Source of the DNA: Luteimonas chenhongjianii
Lineage (GTDB): Bacteria > Pseudomonadota > Gammaproteobacteria > Xanthomonadales > Xanthomonadaceae
Direction of reading: 5' to 3'
DNA length: 64,000 bases
Assembly: GCF_002327105.1 (NCBI RefSeq)
Contig: NZ_CP023406.1
Span: 2,418,001-2,482,000 of the forward strand
Shown in pieces: positions 1 through 8,668 of this stretch. Made by a program: the position numbers and the translations under genes. Under the pieces are notes generated by a model that saw only the letters and a list, made by a program, of their open reading frames with translations, was not told the DNA's origin and searched no databases. How positions within the stretch are numbered: the first letter of the stretch is position 1; every line of letters starts with the position of its first letter.

Positions 1-719
1 AGCGCGGGATCCGGCGCGCGGTCACGCAAGGGCCCGACATGATGGAAGTTCGGCGGCAGCTGCCTGCGCGGGAACTCGAGCTCGGCCACGGTCTGGCTGA
101 CCTGCGCATACGGCGACAGGCATTCGTGCAGGGCGCTGCGCGGCCGCAGGCCGAACACCGCAGCGTGGTGCGCGATGACCCGTGCATGCGGCGCCATCAT
201 GTAGTCGTAGACACGGCTGCTTGCCGCATAGAGGTGACGCGCCTGGTCGCTGTCCGCGAACCGCCATGGCATCACCGGCAGGGGAACGCCGGGCTCGCGA
301 TCGACCGGCAGCGCACAGGCCACCGAGATCCAGGGCAGATCCAGCGCTTCGGCAACCAGGCCCCCCGCGGCCTCCATCTGGTCGCTGACCACCGCCTCGA
401 TCCCAGCGCGGGCGAACGCGTCGGGCAGCGCTCTGCACAGCATGTCGGTCGCAGCCGCGACGTCGGCGATCACGCGCCGCAGCCCCAGCGGACCGCCCGG
501 CCGCGCCGCGCGTTGCAGCACGCCCGCCAGCGCGCCGCGCGGATGGCTTGCCCTGCCGACCGCGCGGAACGCGATGCGCGGATCCTGCAGCAGCGAAGCC
601 GCGTCGGCCTGGTGGAAGAAGGTGACGCGGTGACCGCGCTCGACCAGCACACGCGCCACTGCCTGGAGCGCGCGCATGTGGCTCGGAAACGGGGGTGCGA
701 CGAAACCGAAGTGGGTCAT
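1..719 (-). CDS. crtX: Zeaxanthin glucosyltransferase-like protein CrtX, 3' end cut by window edge
   Basis: The N-terminal 239 residues of a GT1-family glycosyltransferase are present; the gene runs off the left edge. The start [17 protein letters not shown] matches the nucleotide-sugar-dependent carotenoid glucosyltransferases that cap zeaxanthin with glucose. The conserved [15 protein letters not shown] segment of macroside and zeaxanthin transferases lies in the middle. The ATG overlaps the stop of the upstream isomerase gene as ATGA, so it is the third gene of a translationally coupled operon crtE-fni-crtX. This is the order seen at the start of Pantoea-type zeaxanthin-glucoside clusters, so crtY/crtI/crtB would be expected beyond the window; that is inference. 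The C-terminal UDP-sugar binding half is not visible, so the sugar donor cannot be judged. Confidence 0.8.
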   Translation of the reverse strand, partial: MTHFGFVAPPFPSHMRALQAVARVLVERGHRVTFFHQADAASLLQDPRIAFRAVGRASHPRGALAGVLQRAARPGGPLGLRRVIADVAAATDMLCRALPDAFARAGIEAVVSDQMEAAGGLVAEALDLPWISVACALPVDREPGVPLPVMPWRFADSDQARHLYAASSRVYDYMMAPHARVIAHHAAVFGLRPRSALHECLSPYAQVSQTVAELEFPRRQLPPNFHHVGPLRDRAPDPA

Positions 720-1792
720 GCCGACGGCGGCACCTGGATCGGAGGACGTCCGTGCAGCGTAGCGGTCCGCAGCGCCCGCAAGTCGGCGCTGCCGGTGCAG
801 AAGCAGGCAATCCGCAGCTGGCGGATCAGCACGTCGAAGTGCGAGATGACCGATTCGGTGGACACCACCGCCTCGGCCAGCAGCGAGGCCGCCTGGCCGA
901 CAAGGTCCGCTCCCAGCGCGAGGGCCTTGGCCGCATCGACGCCGTCACGGATGCCGCCCGAGGCGATCAGCAGGGTATCCGGCAGGGCCGCGCGGGCATC
1001 GATCAGCGCCCGGGCGGTCGGAATTCCCCAGCCGGTGAACGCCATGGCCACGGCGCGATCGGCCGGATTGCAGGCACGTTCGCCTTCGACCGCGGCCCAG
1101 CTGGTGCCGCCGGCACCGGCAACGTCGATCACCGAGACGCCCGCCTCCACCAGGCGACGCGCCACCGCCGGCGACAGGCCCGCCCCGACTTCCTTCGCCA
1201 CCAGCGGCACGTGCAACTGCCGCGCCAGCCGCTCGATGGCCTCGAGCACACCGCGCCAGTCCCGGTCACCACCCTGCTGCACGGCTTCCTGCAGCGGATT
1301 GAGGTGCACGATCAGGGCGTCGGCATCGATCATCTCGACCGCACGGCGGGCCAGGTCCACGCCGCCCTCGCGCAGCTGCGCGGCACCCAGGTTGGCGAGG
1401 ATCGGCACGTCCGGCGCACACCGCCGCAGCTCGCGCGTCAGGCCGTGGTCGGCGCCGGTCTCGAGCGCCACGCGCTGCGATCCGACTGCCAGGGCAATGC
1501 CCAGGGCCTGCGCCGCTTCGGCCAGATGCCGGTTGATGCCCTGGGCGCGCAATGCGCCGCCGGTCATCGAACTGATCAGCACCGGCGCGCGCAGGGCGCG
1601 TCCGAACAGGCTCGTGCCGAGCGCCACCGCATCGAGGTCGAGCTCGGGCAGCGCGCAGTGCTCGAAGTCGAACGCGGCGAAACCGGTCGTGGCCGTGGAC
1701 CGGGCGCGGGTATGGTCGAGCACGATGTCGAGATGGTCGTTCTTGCGCGCGACCAGCGGAGCGCCCTCGGGCAGATTGGCCGCCAGCTCCAT
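716..1792 (-). CDS. fni: Type 2 isopentenyl-diphosphate delta-isomerase
   Basis: This is a 358-aa FMN/NADPH-dependent enzyme interconverting isopentenyl and dimethylallyl diphosphate, supplying DMAPP for the adjacent GGPP synthase. Family landmarks include [11 protein letters not shown] at the N terminus, [49 protein letters not shown] and the C-terminal phosphate-binding [19 protein letters not shown]. The start [10 protein letters not shown] was chosen because its ATG shares one base with the crtE stop (TGATG); much longer in-frame reading upstream overlaps crtE and is not family-like. The stop overlaps crtX (ATGA). Finding the type 2 rather than the type 1 isomerase is normal inside carotenoid operons. 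Confidence 0.93.
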   Translation of the reverse strand: MELAANLPEGAPLVARKNDHLDIVLDHTRARSTATTGFAAFDFEHCALPELDLDAVALGTSLFGRALRAPVLISSMTGGALRAQGINRHLAEAAQALGIALAVGSQRVALETGADHGLTRELRRCAPDVPILANLGAAQLREGGVDLARRAVEMIDADALIVHLNPLQEAVQQGGDRDWRGVLEAIERLARQLHVPLVAKEVGAGLSPAVARRLVEAGVSVIDVAGAGGTSWAAVEGERACNPADRAVAMAFTGWGIPTARALIDARAALPDTLLIASGGIRDGVDAAKALALGADLVGQAASLLAEAVVSTESVISHFDVLIRQLRIACFCTGSADLRALRTATLHGRPPIQVPPSA

Positions 1793-2679
1793 CAGTGGAC
1801 TCCGAACAGACGCTGGCAATACGCATCCAGCAGCCCGTCCTCGCCATAGACCGACGCCAGCGCATCGCTCGCATTGCGCAGATGGGCTTGCAGCCGGTTC
1901 CGGACCTCGCCGATGCCCAGCACCGCGAGCAGGGTCGACTTGCCCACGTCCTTGCCCGAGTCCTTGCCGGTGCTCGCGCTGTCGTGGCGGTCGTGCAGAT
2001 CGTCCTGGAGCTGGAAAGCCTGACCGAGTTCCAGCGCGGCCCGGCCCAGCGCCTTGCGCGTCGCCTCGTCCGCCTCGGCGAGCAGCGCGGTCATCTCCAG
2101 CGCCGCCGCGAACAGTGCACCGGTCTTGAGCGCATTCGTGTCGACGATCTCGTCCACGCCATCCGCCCCGGCGCCGCGCAGGTCCAGGCACTGTCCGCGC
2201 ACCAGACCCTGCGGGCCCACGGCGCAGGCCAGCACCCCGACCAGCTGGGTACGCACGGCCGGCGCCACCTCGCCGAGCGCGGCGACGGTGGCGAACGCCT
2301 GGCTCAGCAGACCGACCGCTGCCAAGGCCGCGACATCCTCCCCGAAGCTGCGGTGGAGCGTCGGCCGGCCACGGCGGAGTTCCGCATTGTCCATGCACGG
2401 CATGTCGTCGAGCACCAGCGAGGCCGTATGCACCATTTCGATGGCACAGCCCAGATCGAGCAGTGCAGGCGTGTCGCAGCCGAGTTCGCGGCCTGCGATG
2501 AGCATCATCTGCGGGCGGGTCCGCTTTCCGCCGGCCAGCGCACCCTCGCGCATCGCCATGGCCACCAGGTCACGATGGTCGGCGGGTCTGGGCAGCAGGT
2601 CCGCCAGACGCGCATCGATCCTGGCCCCGAGAAGCGCCGGCGTCAGGTCATCCCGCGGTGGAGTCGCCAATGCTCTCAT
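1792..2679 (-). CDS. crtE: Geranylgeranyl diphosphate synthase
   Basis: A 295-aa trans-prenyltransferase that condenses IPP with allylic diphosphates to make the C20 precursor of carotenoids. The first aspartate-rich motif is DDMPCMDN (D91, D92, D97), preceded by the GGKRTRP substrate-binding loop (residues 50-56). The second Asp motif reads [11 protein letters not shown] near residue 230, followed by KDVGKSTL. The start MRALATPP has an AGGATCC stretch upstream, a weak ribosome site. It is the first gene of the crtE-fni-crtX operon. The length fits IspA/CrtE family members; FPP synthase (IspA) is the alternative, but the crt neighbours favour GGPP synthesis. Confidence 0.88.
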   Translation of the reverse strand: MRALATPPRDDLTPALLGARIDARLADLLPRPADHRDLVAMAMREGALAGGKRTRPQMMLIAGRELGCDTPALLDLGCAIEMVHTASLVLDDMPCMDNAELRRGRPTLHRSFGEDVAALAAVGLLSQAFATVAALGEVAPAVRTQLVGVLACAVGPQGLVRGQCLDLRGAGADGVDEIVDTNALKTGALFAAALEMTALLAEADEATRKALGRAALELGQAFQLQDDLHDRHDSASTGKDSGKDVGKSTLLAVLGIGEVRNRLQAHLRNASDALASVYGEDGLLDAYCQRLFGVH

Positions 2680-3110
2680 GCAGGATCCTCGGGGCAGCAG
2701 GGTCGAACTGCGTGCGGGTTCGCACCCGGCCCAGAGGCTGCCGGGACGCCGGGCGATCTTGGCGCAAGCCGCGTAAAAGCGGCGCTCACACCGCGCGGCG
2801 CGTCGGCGCCGCAAGGGCCCCGCGGGTCTTGCACCATCGTAGCCCCCGCCCCTCGCAGGGCCCCCCAGCCATCGGGCTGCCCAGCGCATCGCATCCAGGC
2901 GCGCCTGGCTCGGCAAGGCCTGCCCTGCGGGCTTGCAATCGCGGCCGCTCCGGGCGCACGCATACCGGGGACAGATTGCGGTCCGGCAGACGGAAGGCCG
3001 TCGTGCGCGCGGCAAGGAGCGCCCTGATGATCGGCTGCACGCGCTCACCCGCCCCGGCCGCCACCCGGGTCGGATCGCCTCGATCGCTTGAACCGGCTGT
3101 CAGGCCACGC
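2680..3110. other. Intergenic region upstream of crtE
   Basis: About 430 bases lie between the crtE start and the terminator of the desaturase gene. All six frames give only GC-biased open frames without recognisable protein features. The crtE promoter must lie here, but I cannot point to convincing -35/-10 boxes. Confidence 0.4.
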
Positions 3111-3143
3111 AAAAAAAAAGCGTCCGCCAGGGGCGGACGCTTT
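3111..3143 (-). terminator. Rho-independent terminator of the desaturase operon
   Basis: A perfect 9-bp stem, GCGTCCGCC (3120-3128) with GGCGGACGC (3132-3140), and loop AGG. On the minus strand it is followed by nine T residues (A-run at 3111-3119). It sits 22 bases after the desaturase stop. A short TTT on the other side is too weak to suggest strong bidirectional use. Confidence 0.9.
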
Positions 3144-3165
3144 CGTGCGGTGCGGGATGCGGCGG

Positions 3166-4299
3166 TCAGGCCGTCTGCAGCTTCCGCGATGTCGTGGAAC
3201 GACGCGGACGGCTCGGGAACGCATGCCGCAGGATACGCCAGGCCACCTCGCCGAACTGCCTCGGCAACGACCCCGTGTTGTAGGGCTGCCCGTAGCGTGC
3301 GCAGATCTCGCGGACCTCGACCGACAGTGCGCCGTAGCGATGCGCGGGCACGTCGGGATAGAAGTGATGCTCGATCTGGTGGCTCAGGTTGCCGGTCAGC
3401 AGGTTCATCAGGCGCCCGCCACCGATGTTCGACGAACCGCGCAGCTGACGCATGTACCAGTGGCCGCGCGACTCGTTGCGGATCGATTCCTTCGGGAAGG
3501 TCTCGGCGTCCGCGGTGAAGTGGCCGCAGAAGATCACCACATAGGTCCAGACGTTGCGGATGCCGTTGGCGACCAGGTTGCCCAGCAGCACCGGCAGGAA
3601 GAAAGGACCGGCCAGCGCGGGGAACAGCACGTAGTCCTTCAGCAGCTGGCGGCCCATCTTGCGGCCCACCGGCGCGAAATCGCGGCGCATCTTGCCCTTG
3701 GGCATCTTGCGGGCAACCCAGCGGCCGAGCTTGAGTTCCTGGATCGCCACGCCCCACTGGAAGTACAGCGCGAAGACCACCGCGATGAACGGCTGCAGCA
3801 GGTAGAACGGGCGCCAGCGCTGCTCGGGGAAGATGCGTAGCAGTCCGTAGCCGATGTCGTCGTCCATGCCGCGGACATTGGTGTAGGTGTGGTGACGGAA
3901 ATTGTGCGAATGCCGCCAGTTGTCCGACGTCGCCACGATGTCCCACTCGTAGGTGTGGCTGTTGAACTGGGGGTCGGCCATGAAGTCGTACTGGCCGTGG
4001 ATCACGTTGTGGCCCACCTCCATGTTCTCCAGGATCTTCGCCAGGCCCAGCATCAGCGCGCCCAGGATGCATGCCGGCCACAGCAGCCATGGCACGAAGG
4101 CGCCACCGATCGCGCCGACCATCAGCAGCGCGCGGCCGCCGAAGCCGATGAAGCGCATCCAGCGCACGACGTTGCGGATGTAGTCGGCGTCTACCTTGCC
4201 GACCTGGGCCATCGTGCGCGCACGCAGCGCATCGAGCTCGGCGCCGAAGGCATCGAGTTCCTGCGGGGAGAGGCGTCGCGTGGCAGTGAGCTTGGACAT
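3166..4299 (-). CDS. desC: Membrane fatty-acid desaturase (DesC-like)
   Basis: A 377-aa integral-membrane di-iron desaturase that introduces a double bond into acyl chains of lipids or acyl-CoA. All three histidine boxes are visible: HNVIH (97-101), HNFRHH (132-137) and QIEHH (308-312). Hydrophobic segments flank the boxes (around 52-90, and again near 175-225). The start MSKLTATRRL has GGAG eight bases upstream; a longer in-frame reading to 4401 would run into the upstream gene. The gene lies 59 bases after the ferredoxin-reductase gene on the same strand. Paired reductase plus desaturase under a FabR-like repressor matches the Pseudomonas desCB-desT arrangement, so it probably adjusts membrane unsaturation. 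Substrate position (delta-9) is inferred, not seen. Confidence 0.9.
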   Translation of the reverse strand: MSKLTATRRLSPQELDAFGAELDALRARTMAQVGKVDADYIRNVVRWMRFIGFGGRALLMVGAIGGAFVPWLLWPACILGALMLGLAKILENMEVGHNVIHGQYDFMADPQFNSHTYEWDIVATSDNWRHSHNFRHHTYTNVRGMDDDIGYGLLRIFPEQRWRPFYLLQPFIAVVFALYFQWGVAIQELKLGRWVARKMPKGKMRRDFAPVGRKMGRQLLKDYVLFPALAGPFFLPVLLGNLVANGIRNVWTYVVIFCGHFTADAETFPKESIRNESRGHWYMRQLRGSSNIGGGRLMNLLTGNLSHQIEHHFYPDVPAHRYGALSVEVREICARYGQPYNTGSLPRQFGEVAWRILRHAFPSRPRRSTTSRKLQTA

Positions 4300-4358
4300 G
4301 TCGGCTCCGGAATTGAAGACAGCGCGACCGGGGACGGGCGCACCTTGTAAAGAGGGAT

Positions 4359-5465
4359 TCAAAGATCGAGAACGAGGTCGGACACGGCGCTGCTGACGCA
4401 CAGCTTCAGCGCCGCCGTGGCTTCGGTGTGGGGGGTGCCGGTGCGCAGGTCGCGAGTGGCGCCAACCGCCTTGCCGCAGGCGCAGGTATTGCAGATGCCC
4501 ATGCGGCAGCCGGATTTCGGCTTCAGGCCCTCGGCTTCGAGTGCCTGCAGCAGCGGTACCCCGCGCGGCAGCTGCAGGGCACGCCCGCTGCGCGCCAGGC
4601 GCACTTCAACCGTGCCGCTGTCATCGGTGGCCGGCATCGGAGGTGGCGTGAATGCCTCGCTGCGCAGCAGCGGGACGCGGCCCTCGACCAGTGCGGTCGC
4701 CGTCGCCACGAAACCGCCCGGGCCGCAGGCATACACCTGGCGCGCAGCAAGATCGGGCACAAGCGCATCGAGCAACGCGGCATCGATGCGGCCAGCCGCC
4801 TCGTCATCCGCGCTCGCCGTCTCGCGGGTCAGCACGAAACGCACGTTGAAACCGGGATGGCGCGCGGCCAGCGCACGCAGTTCCTCGACGAAGCACAGCT
4901 CGGCACGCGTGCGGGCCCAGTACACCAGCGTCACCGGAACCGGCATGCCCTGCCCTGCCAGCTGCCGGACCAGGGCCATCAACGGCGTGACGCCGCTGCC
5001 CGCAGCGAGGAACAACCAGGCGCCTTCGGGCTTCGCCGGCAGGACGAGATCGCCGAAGGCCGGTCCGATATCGAGCACGTCGCCGCGGCGCGCGGCGGTC
5101 AACAGGTGACCACTCATGCGGCCACCGTCGACGCCCTTCACCGTCACCGTCACCCGGCCATCGGCCGCAACCGGCGCATCGAGGCTGTAGCTGCGGGTGA
5201 TCCGCACGCCGTCGATCTCGGCCGTCAGGTTGACGTGCTGGCCGGGCAGTGCCCCCGCCCAGTGGCGGTTCGGCTTGAGCGTGAGCGTGACGGCATTGGA
5301 CGCCGCAGAAGCGACCGCGACCACGCGTGCAAGTGCGCGATCCCAGCTCCAGGTCGGATGCAGCCGCTGGGCCCAGAAATCGAATACAGGCGGCGCGACG
5401 AAAGGGGTGGCGAGCCTGCGCAGGTGACTGCGTCGGACGGATTTCGTGGGCTGGACGGTCGACAT
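4359..5465 (-). CDS. desB: Flavodoxin/ferredoxin-NADP reductase with C-terminal 2Fe-2S domain (DesB-like)
   Basis: A 368-aa electron-transfer protein: FAD domain with RSYSLDAP, NAD(P) domain with AAGSGVTPLMAL, and a C-terminal plant-type ferredoxin domain with CRMGICNTCACGK and a final LKLCVSS cysteine. It would pass electrons from NAD(P)H to the neighbouring desaturase. The chosen start MSTVQPTKSVRR at 5465 lacks a Shine-Dalgarno sequence; an in-frame reading up to 5513 runs into the operator palindromes and is less likely. It is first in the desB-desC operon and divergent from the TetR-family gene. Related proteins are HmpX/PaaE-type reductases, but the context favours a desaturase partner. 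Confidence 0.9.
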   Translation of the reverse strand: MSTVQPTKSVRRSHLRRLATPFVAPPVFDFWAQRLHPTWSWDRALARVVAVASAASNAVTLTLKPNRHWAGALPGQHVNLTAEIDGVRITRSYSLDAPVAADGRVTVTVKGVDGGRMSGHLLTAARRGDVLDIGPAFGDLVLPAKPEGAWLFLAAGSGVTPLMALVRQLAGQGMPVPVTLVYWARTRAELCFVEELRALAARHPGFNVRFVLTRETASADDEAAGRIDAALLDALVPDLAARQVYACGPGGFVATATALVEGRVPLLRSEAFTPPPMPATDDSGTVEVRLARSGRALQLPRGVPLLQALEAEGLKPKSGCRMGICNTCACGKAVGATRDLRTGTPHTEATAALKLCVSSAVSDLVLDL

Positions 5466-5474
5466 GGGAACGAC

Positions 5475-5513
5475 TGTACACCCATCCGCACAGCCGTGTA
5501 TACAGATGTACAT
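5475..5513. promoter_or_regulatory. Probable DesT/FabR-type operator in the divergent promoter
   Basis: The 95-bp divergent spacer contains three short palindromes: TGTACA at 5475-5480, TGTATACA at 5497-5504 and ATGTACAT at 5506-5513. The last two are separated by one base. The spacer is AT-richer than its surroundings. Known FabR and DesT sites are also palindromes with GTACA-type half-sites. Binding by the adjacent repressor is inferred. Confidence 0.6.
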
Positions 5514-5559
5514 TAATGGTCACTGCTATGCTGGCAGCCCATCTCCCCGACGGCCGCCC

Positions 5560-6237
5560 GTGACCGCCAGCTCTCCCGAACCCGCCAGCGGCGTGCCTGT
5601 ACCCGGCGTCGTCGACAGTCAGGCCGGACGCAAACCGACGATCGTCCGCGAGGATCTGATCGCCGCCGCGCTGCGCCTGACCGGGGCGCATCGCAGCGTG
5701 TCCACCCTGAGCCTGCGCGAGGTCGCGCGCGAGGCCGGCATCGCGCCCAACAGCTTCTACCGCCAGTTCCACGACATGGACGAGCTGGCGGTTGAGCTGA
5801 TCGATCTGGCCGGTGAATCACTGCGCAGGATCGTCGGCGACGCGCGCAGGCGCGCGGTGTCGGGGCGCAGCGTCGTCCGCGGTTCGCTCGAGGCGTTCAT
5901 GGAGCGCCTGCGCGCCGACGACAAACTGCTGCACGTGCTGCTGCGCGAAGGCACGGTGGGATCGGATGCGTTCAAGCGCGCAGTCGACCGGCAACTGCTG
6001 TTCTTCGAAGAGGAACTGCATGCCGACCTGGTGCGGATCGCCGCGGCCCAGGGCCTCGTCTTCCACGAACCCGGCCTGGTCGCGCGGGCGATCACCCGGC
6101 TGGTGTTCGCCATGGGCGGTACCGCGCTCGACTCGCCGCCCGATCGCGACGCGGCGCTGGTCGACGAGCTCTCGCACATGATCCGCATGCTGCTGCGCGG
6201 CGCCCACGCAATGGGCCGGGCGCGGCGCAAACGCTAG
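5560..6237 (+). CDS. desT: TetR-family repressor of unsaturated fatty-acid genes (FabR/DesT-like)
   Basis: About 225 aa. The helix-turn-helix segment (SLREVAREAGIAPNSFYRQF) is nearly the signature of FabR/DesT, and the C-terminal domain carries the FabR-like DKLLHVLLREGTVGS stretch. These regulators sense acyl-CoA or acyl-ACP saturation and repress desaturase genes. The start is uncertain: a GTG at 5560 gives a family-typical length, but no clear ribosome site is seen; an in-frame ATG at 5506 would lie inside the operator. It is divergent from desB-desC, its likely target. Confidence 0.85.
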   Translation: MTASSPEPASGVPVPGVVDSQAGRKPTIVREDLIAAALRLTGAHRSVSTLSLREVAREAGIAPNSFYRQFHDMDELAVELIDLAGESLRRIVGDARRRAVSGRSVVRGSLEAFMERLRADDKLLHVLLREGTVGSDAFKRAVDRQLLFFEEELHADLVRIAAAQGLVFHEPGLVARAITRLVFAMGGTALDSPPDRDAALVDELSHMIRMLLRGAHAMGRARRKR

Positions 6238-6289
6238 CCACGGGCCGGGCCCGGCCCACCCGCGCAGGCACGCGGCGGCTCGGTCGCGT

Positions 6290-7087
6290 TCAGCGGAGTT
6301 CGAACCTGTCTGCGTCCAGCATCGCCGGGAAGTGTTCCCGGTGCGCTGCAAGCTGTTCTGCCGACAGGGTCGTCGTCGAGACGACTTCCATGTCAGTCGA
6401 TTCACTCAGCGGGTGCCCCAGCATGTCCAGTACCGCGCTGTCGCCGGCATAGGCCAGGCCGTTGCCGTCGGTGCCCACGCGGTTGACGCCGACGATAAAG
6501 CAGAGATTTTCGATCGCGCGGGCGCGCAGCAGGGTCTTCCATGCGTATGCGCGCGCGGCCGGCCAGTTGGCGACAAACAGCTGCAGGTCGAAATCCATGC
6601 CGCCGGGGCGTTCGACGTCGAAGCGGTTGCGACAGAACACCGGGAAGCGCAGGTCGTAGCAGACCTGCGGATTGATCCGCCAGCCCCTCCATTCCACCGT
6701 CAGGCGCTCGCGCCCGGCAGCGTAGCGCTTGTGTTCGTTGGCATAACGGAACAGGTGCCGCTTGTCGTACCACTGCAGGGCGCCATCGGGCGTGGCCCAC
6801 AGCATGCGGTTGTAAACGCGATCGCCGTCGCGCAGCTGCACACTGCCGGTGACGGCGGCATCGAGCGCCGCCGCCTGCGCGCGCACCCATGCGACCGTGG
6901 GGCCGTCCATGTCCTCGGCGCGGTCGATGGCCTCGTTGCTGAAGCCGCTGGTGAAGGTTTCCGGCAGCACCACCAGATCGGTCAGGCCGCGCAGTGGCGC
7001 GATCAGATCGCCGTAGTAGTCGCGGTTGCCCGCCGGATCATGCCAAAGGGTGGCCCCTTGGACGGTCGAGACGCGAAGGTTCTGCAT
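6290..7087 (-). CDS. Nitrilase-superfamily omega-amidase (YafV-like)
   Basis: A 265-aa carbon-nitrogen hydrolase. The catalytic triad is visible as E43 (VLPETFTSGF), K109 (YDKRHLF) and C143 (PQVCYDLRFP). YDLRFP and FTSGFS are typical of YafV/omega-amidases that hydrolyse alpha-ketoglutaramate and alpha-ketosuccinamate, a metabolite-repair reaction. Length matches the family. It is convergent with the desT gene and stands about 100 bases after the DUF763 gene on the same strand. The exact substrate is inferred from motif similarity only. Confidence 0.88.
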   Translation of the reverse strand: MQNLRVSTVQGATLWHDPAGNRDYYGDLIAPLRGLTDLVVLPETFTSGFSNEAIDRAEDMDGPTVAWVRAQAAALDAAVTGSVQLRDGDRVYNRMLWATPDGALQWYDKRHLFRYANEHKRYAAGRERLTVEWRGWRINPQVCYDLRFPVFCRNRFDVERPGGMDFDLQLFVANWPAARAYAWKTLLRARAIENLCFIVGVNRVGTDGNGLAYAGDSAVLDMLGHPLSESTDMEVVSTTTLSAEQLAAHREHFPAMLDADRFELR

Positions 7088-7191
7088 GAGTGTTCCGGGG
7101 GTGTTGGCGGCCTTGGATTCTCGTCCGCCGGCCGGTTCGGCTCAACCGGCTCGCATGTGCGGCGCGAGGCTTCGCATCGAACGACGCGCCC

Positions 7192-8493
7192 TCAGGCCGC
7201 GCCCTTCCCAGCCTTTGCCGGCCGCGCCTGTGCGGGAGCCGGTTCCCAGCCGAACACGCTGCGACCGCCGTAGCGATGCGAATTGCGGTGCTCCTCGTCC
7301 AGGAAGGCCGCCAACGACGGCCCGGTCGCACTGCCCTCGAGCGCACGCGATTGCGCATCGAGCCGGCGCAGCGCGGCCATGCGTTCCTCGTTGCCGAGCT
7401 TCGCCTGCGTGACCGCATGCTTGAGTACCCCGATGGTGCGATCGAGCACGCGCGTAGGTACCGGGAACGGGTGCCGGTCCTTGCCCCCATGCGCCAGCGA
7501 GAACCGCGCCGGATCAGTGAAGCGGCACGGCGTTCCGTGCACCACCTCGGCGACCAGCGCCAGCGCCTGCACCGTGCGCGCGCCGACACCCGGGACCTCG
7601 AGCAGCTGTTCGAAATCGCGCGGACCGGCCTCGGCCGCGGCGGCCAGTGCGCCGTGCAGGCGTCGCAACACGATATCGCCGGCGCGCACATCGTGGTGGC
7701 CGGGCATCGACAGATGCGGCTGCAGGGGCGCGGCCGCGGCGAAGAGGTCGCCAGTCTGCGGCGCAGTCACCGCTGGCGCAGGCACGCCTTCCAGCTGCTG
7801 GATGGTGCGGGTGAGCCGGGTCGCGCCTTCGTCCCGCAGCAGCGCGACCTGCGCCTCCCGGGCCGCCGCGGCGCGGCGATCCGCCAGGTTCACGATGCGC
7901 CCCTGCCCCGGCCCGTCGATGGCCGCGTGCGGCGCATCGACGAAGCTTTCCAGCCCGTCGGAGAGCCAGTGGTATCGGCGCGCCTGTTGCCGCGCGCCGT
8001 GCATGCCCTGCTGGATCACCACCCATTGCCCGTCGTCGGCGACGATGAAGCCGTGCAGGTAGAGGTCGAACCCGTCCTGCACCGCCGCGCTGTCGACCTT
8101 GGCCACCAGCCGGCTGGTGCGCGCCAGCGCCGCGCCGTCGAGCCCGGTGCGCATGCCCACTGCGTGCAGCTCGTCCGGCGTGGCCCGCGAATGCCGGCCG
8201 CGCCCGCCGCAGACATGGATGCCCAGTTCGTCGGACAACGGCGCCAGCCCGCGCTTGAGCGCGCCGACCACGCTGGTCGTGATGCCCGACGAATGCCAGT
8301 CCATGCCCATGACGGCGCCGAAACTCTGGAACCAGAACGGATGCGCCAGCCGCCGCAGCAGTTCGGCGCGACCGTACTCGAGCACGATGGCCTGGCACAG
8401 CACGGCGCCCAGCCGGGTCATGCGCTGTCCCAGCCACGCGGGCACGCGCCCGCCGTGGAGGGGAAGATCGGCGCTGCCGCTGCGTCGTGACAT
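7192..8493 (-). CDS. DUF763 family protein with helix-hairpin-helix motif
   Basis: A 433-aa protein whose N-terminal half carries the hallmark DUF763 strings RSGSADLPLHGGRVPAWL, HPFWFQSFGAVMGMDWHSSG and the ensuing GALKRGL; DUF763 is found in archaea and scattered bacteria, and its function is not established. The C-terminal half contains a helix-hairpin-helix (LLEVPGVGARTVQALALV), which in other proteins binds DNA non-specifically. Start MSRRSGSADLP was chosen because the family motif begins immediately after it; a longer reading to 8556 has no ribosome site. Neighbours give no functional hint. A role in nucleic-acid handling is inference. Confidence 0.8.
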   Translation of the reverse strand: MSRRSGSADLPLHGGRVPAWLGQRMTRLGAVLCQAIVLEYGRAELLRRLAHPFWFQSFGAVMGMDWHSSGITTSVVGALKRGLAPLSDELGIHVCGGRGRHSRATPDELHAVGMRTGLDGAALARTSRLVAKVDSAAVQDGFDLYLHGFIVADDGQWVVIQQGMHGARQQARRYHWLSDGLESFVDAPHAAIDGPGQGRIVNLADRRAAAAREAQVALLRDEGATRLTRTIQQLEGVPAPAVTAPQTGDLFAAAAPLQPHLSMPGHHDVRAGDIVLRRLHGALAAAAEAGPRDFEQLLEVPGVGARTVQALALVAEVVHGTPCRFTDPARFSLAHGGKDRHPFPVPTRVLDRTIGVLKHAVTQAKLGNEERMAALRRLDAQSRALEGSATGPSLAAFLDEEHRNSHRYGGRSVFGWEPAPAQARPAKAGKGAA

Positions 8494-8668
8494 CGCCGGA
8501 GCATCGCGCAATCGCGTCTCGCCGGATGAGACGGAGCGACCCCCCCATGGGGGCAAGTGTGGCCGCGCCCGCGCAGGGCTGCCGCAAGCGCTGCTGCGCC
8601 CGCGCCTGGAACGGATATCCGACGCGGATGTCCGGCACCCGGAGATGCCGGACGCCCTGCCGCAACGG

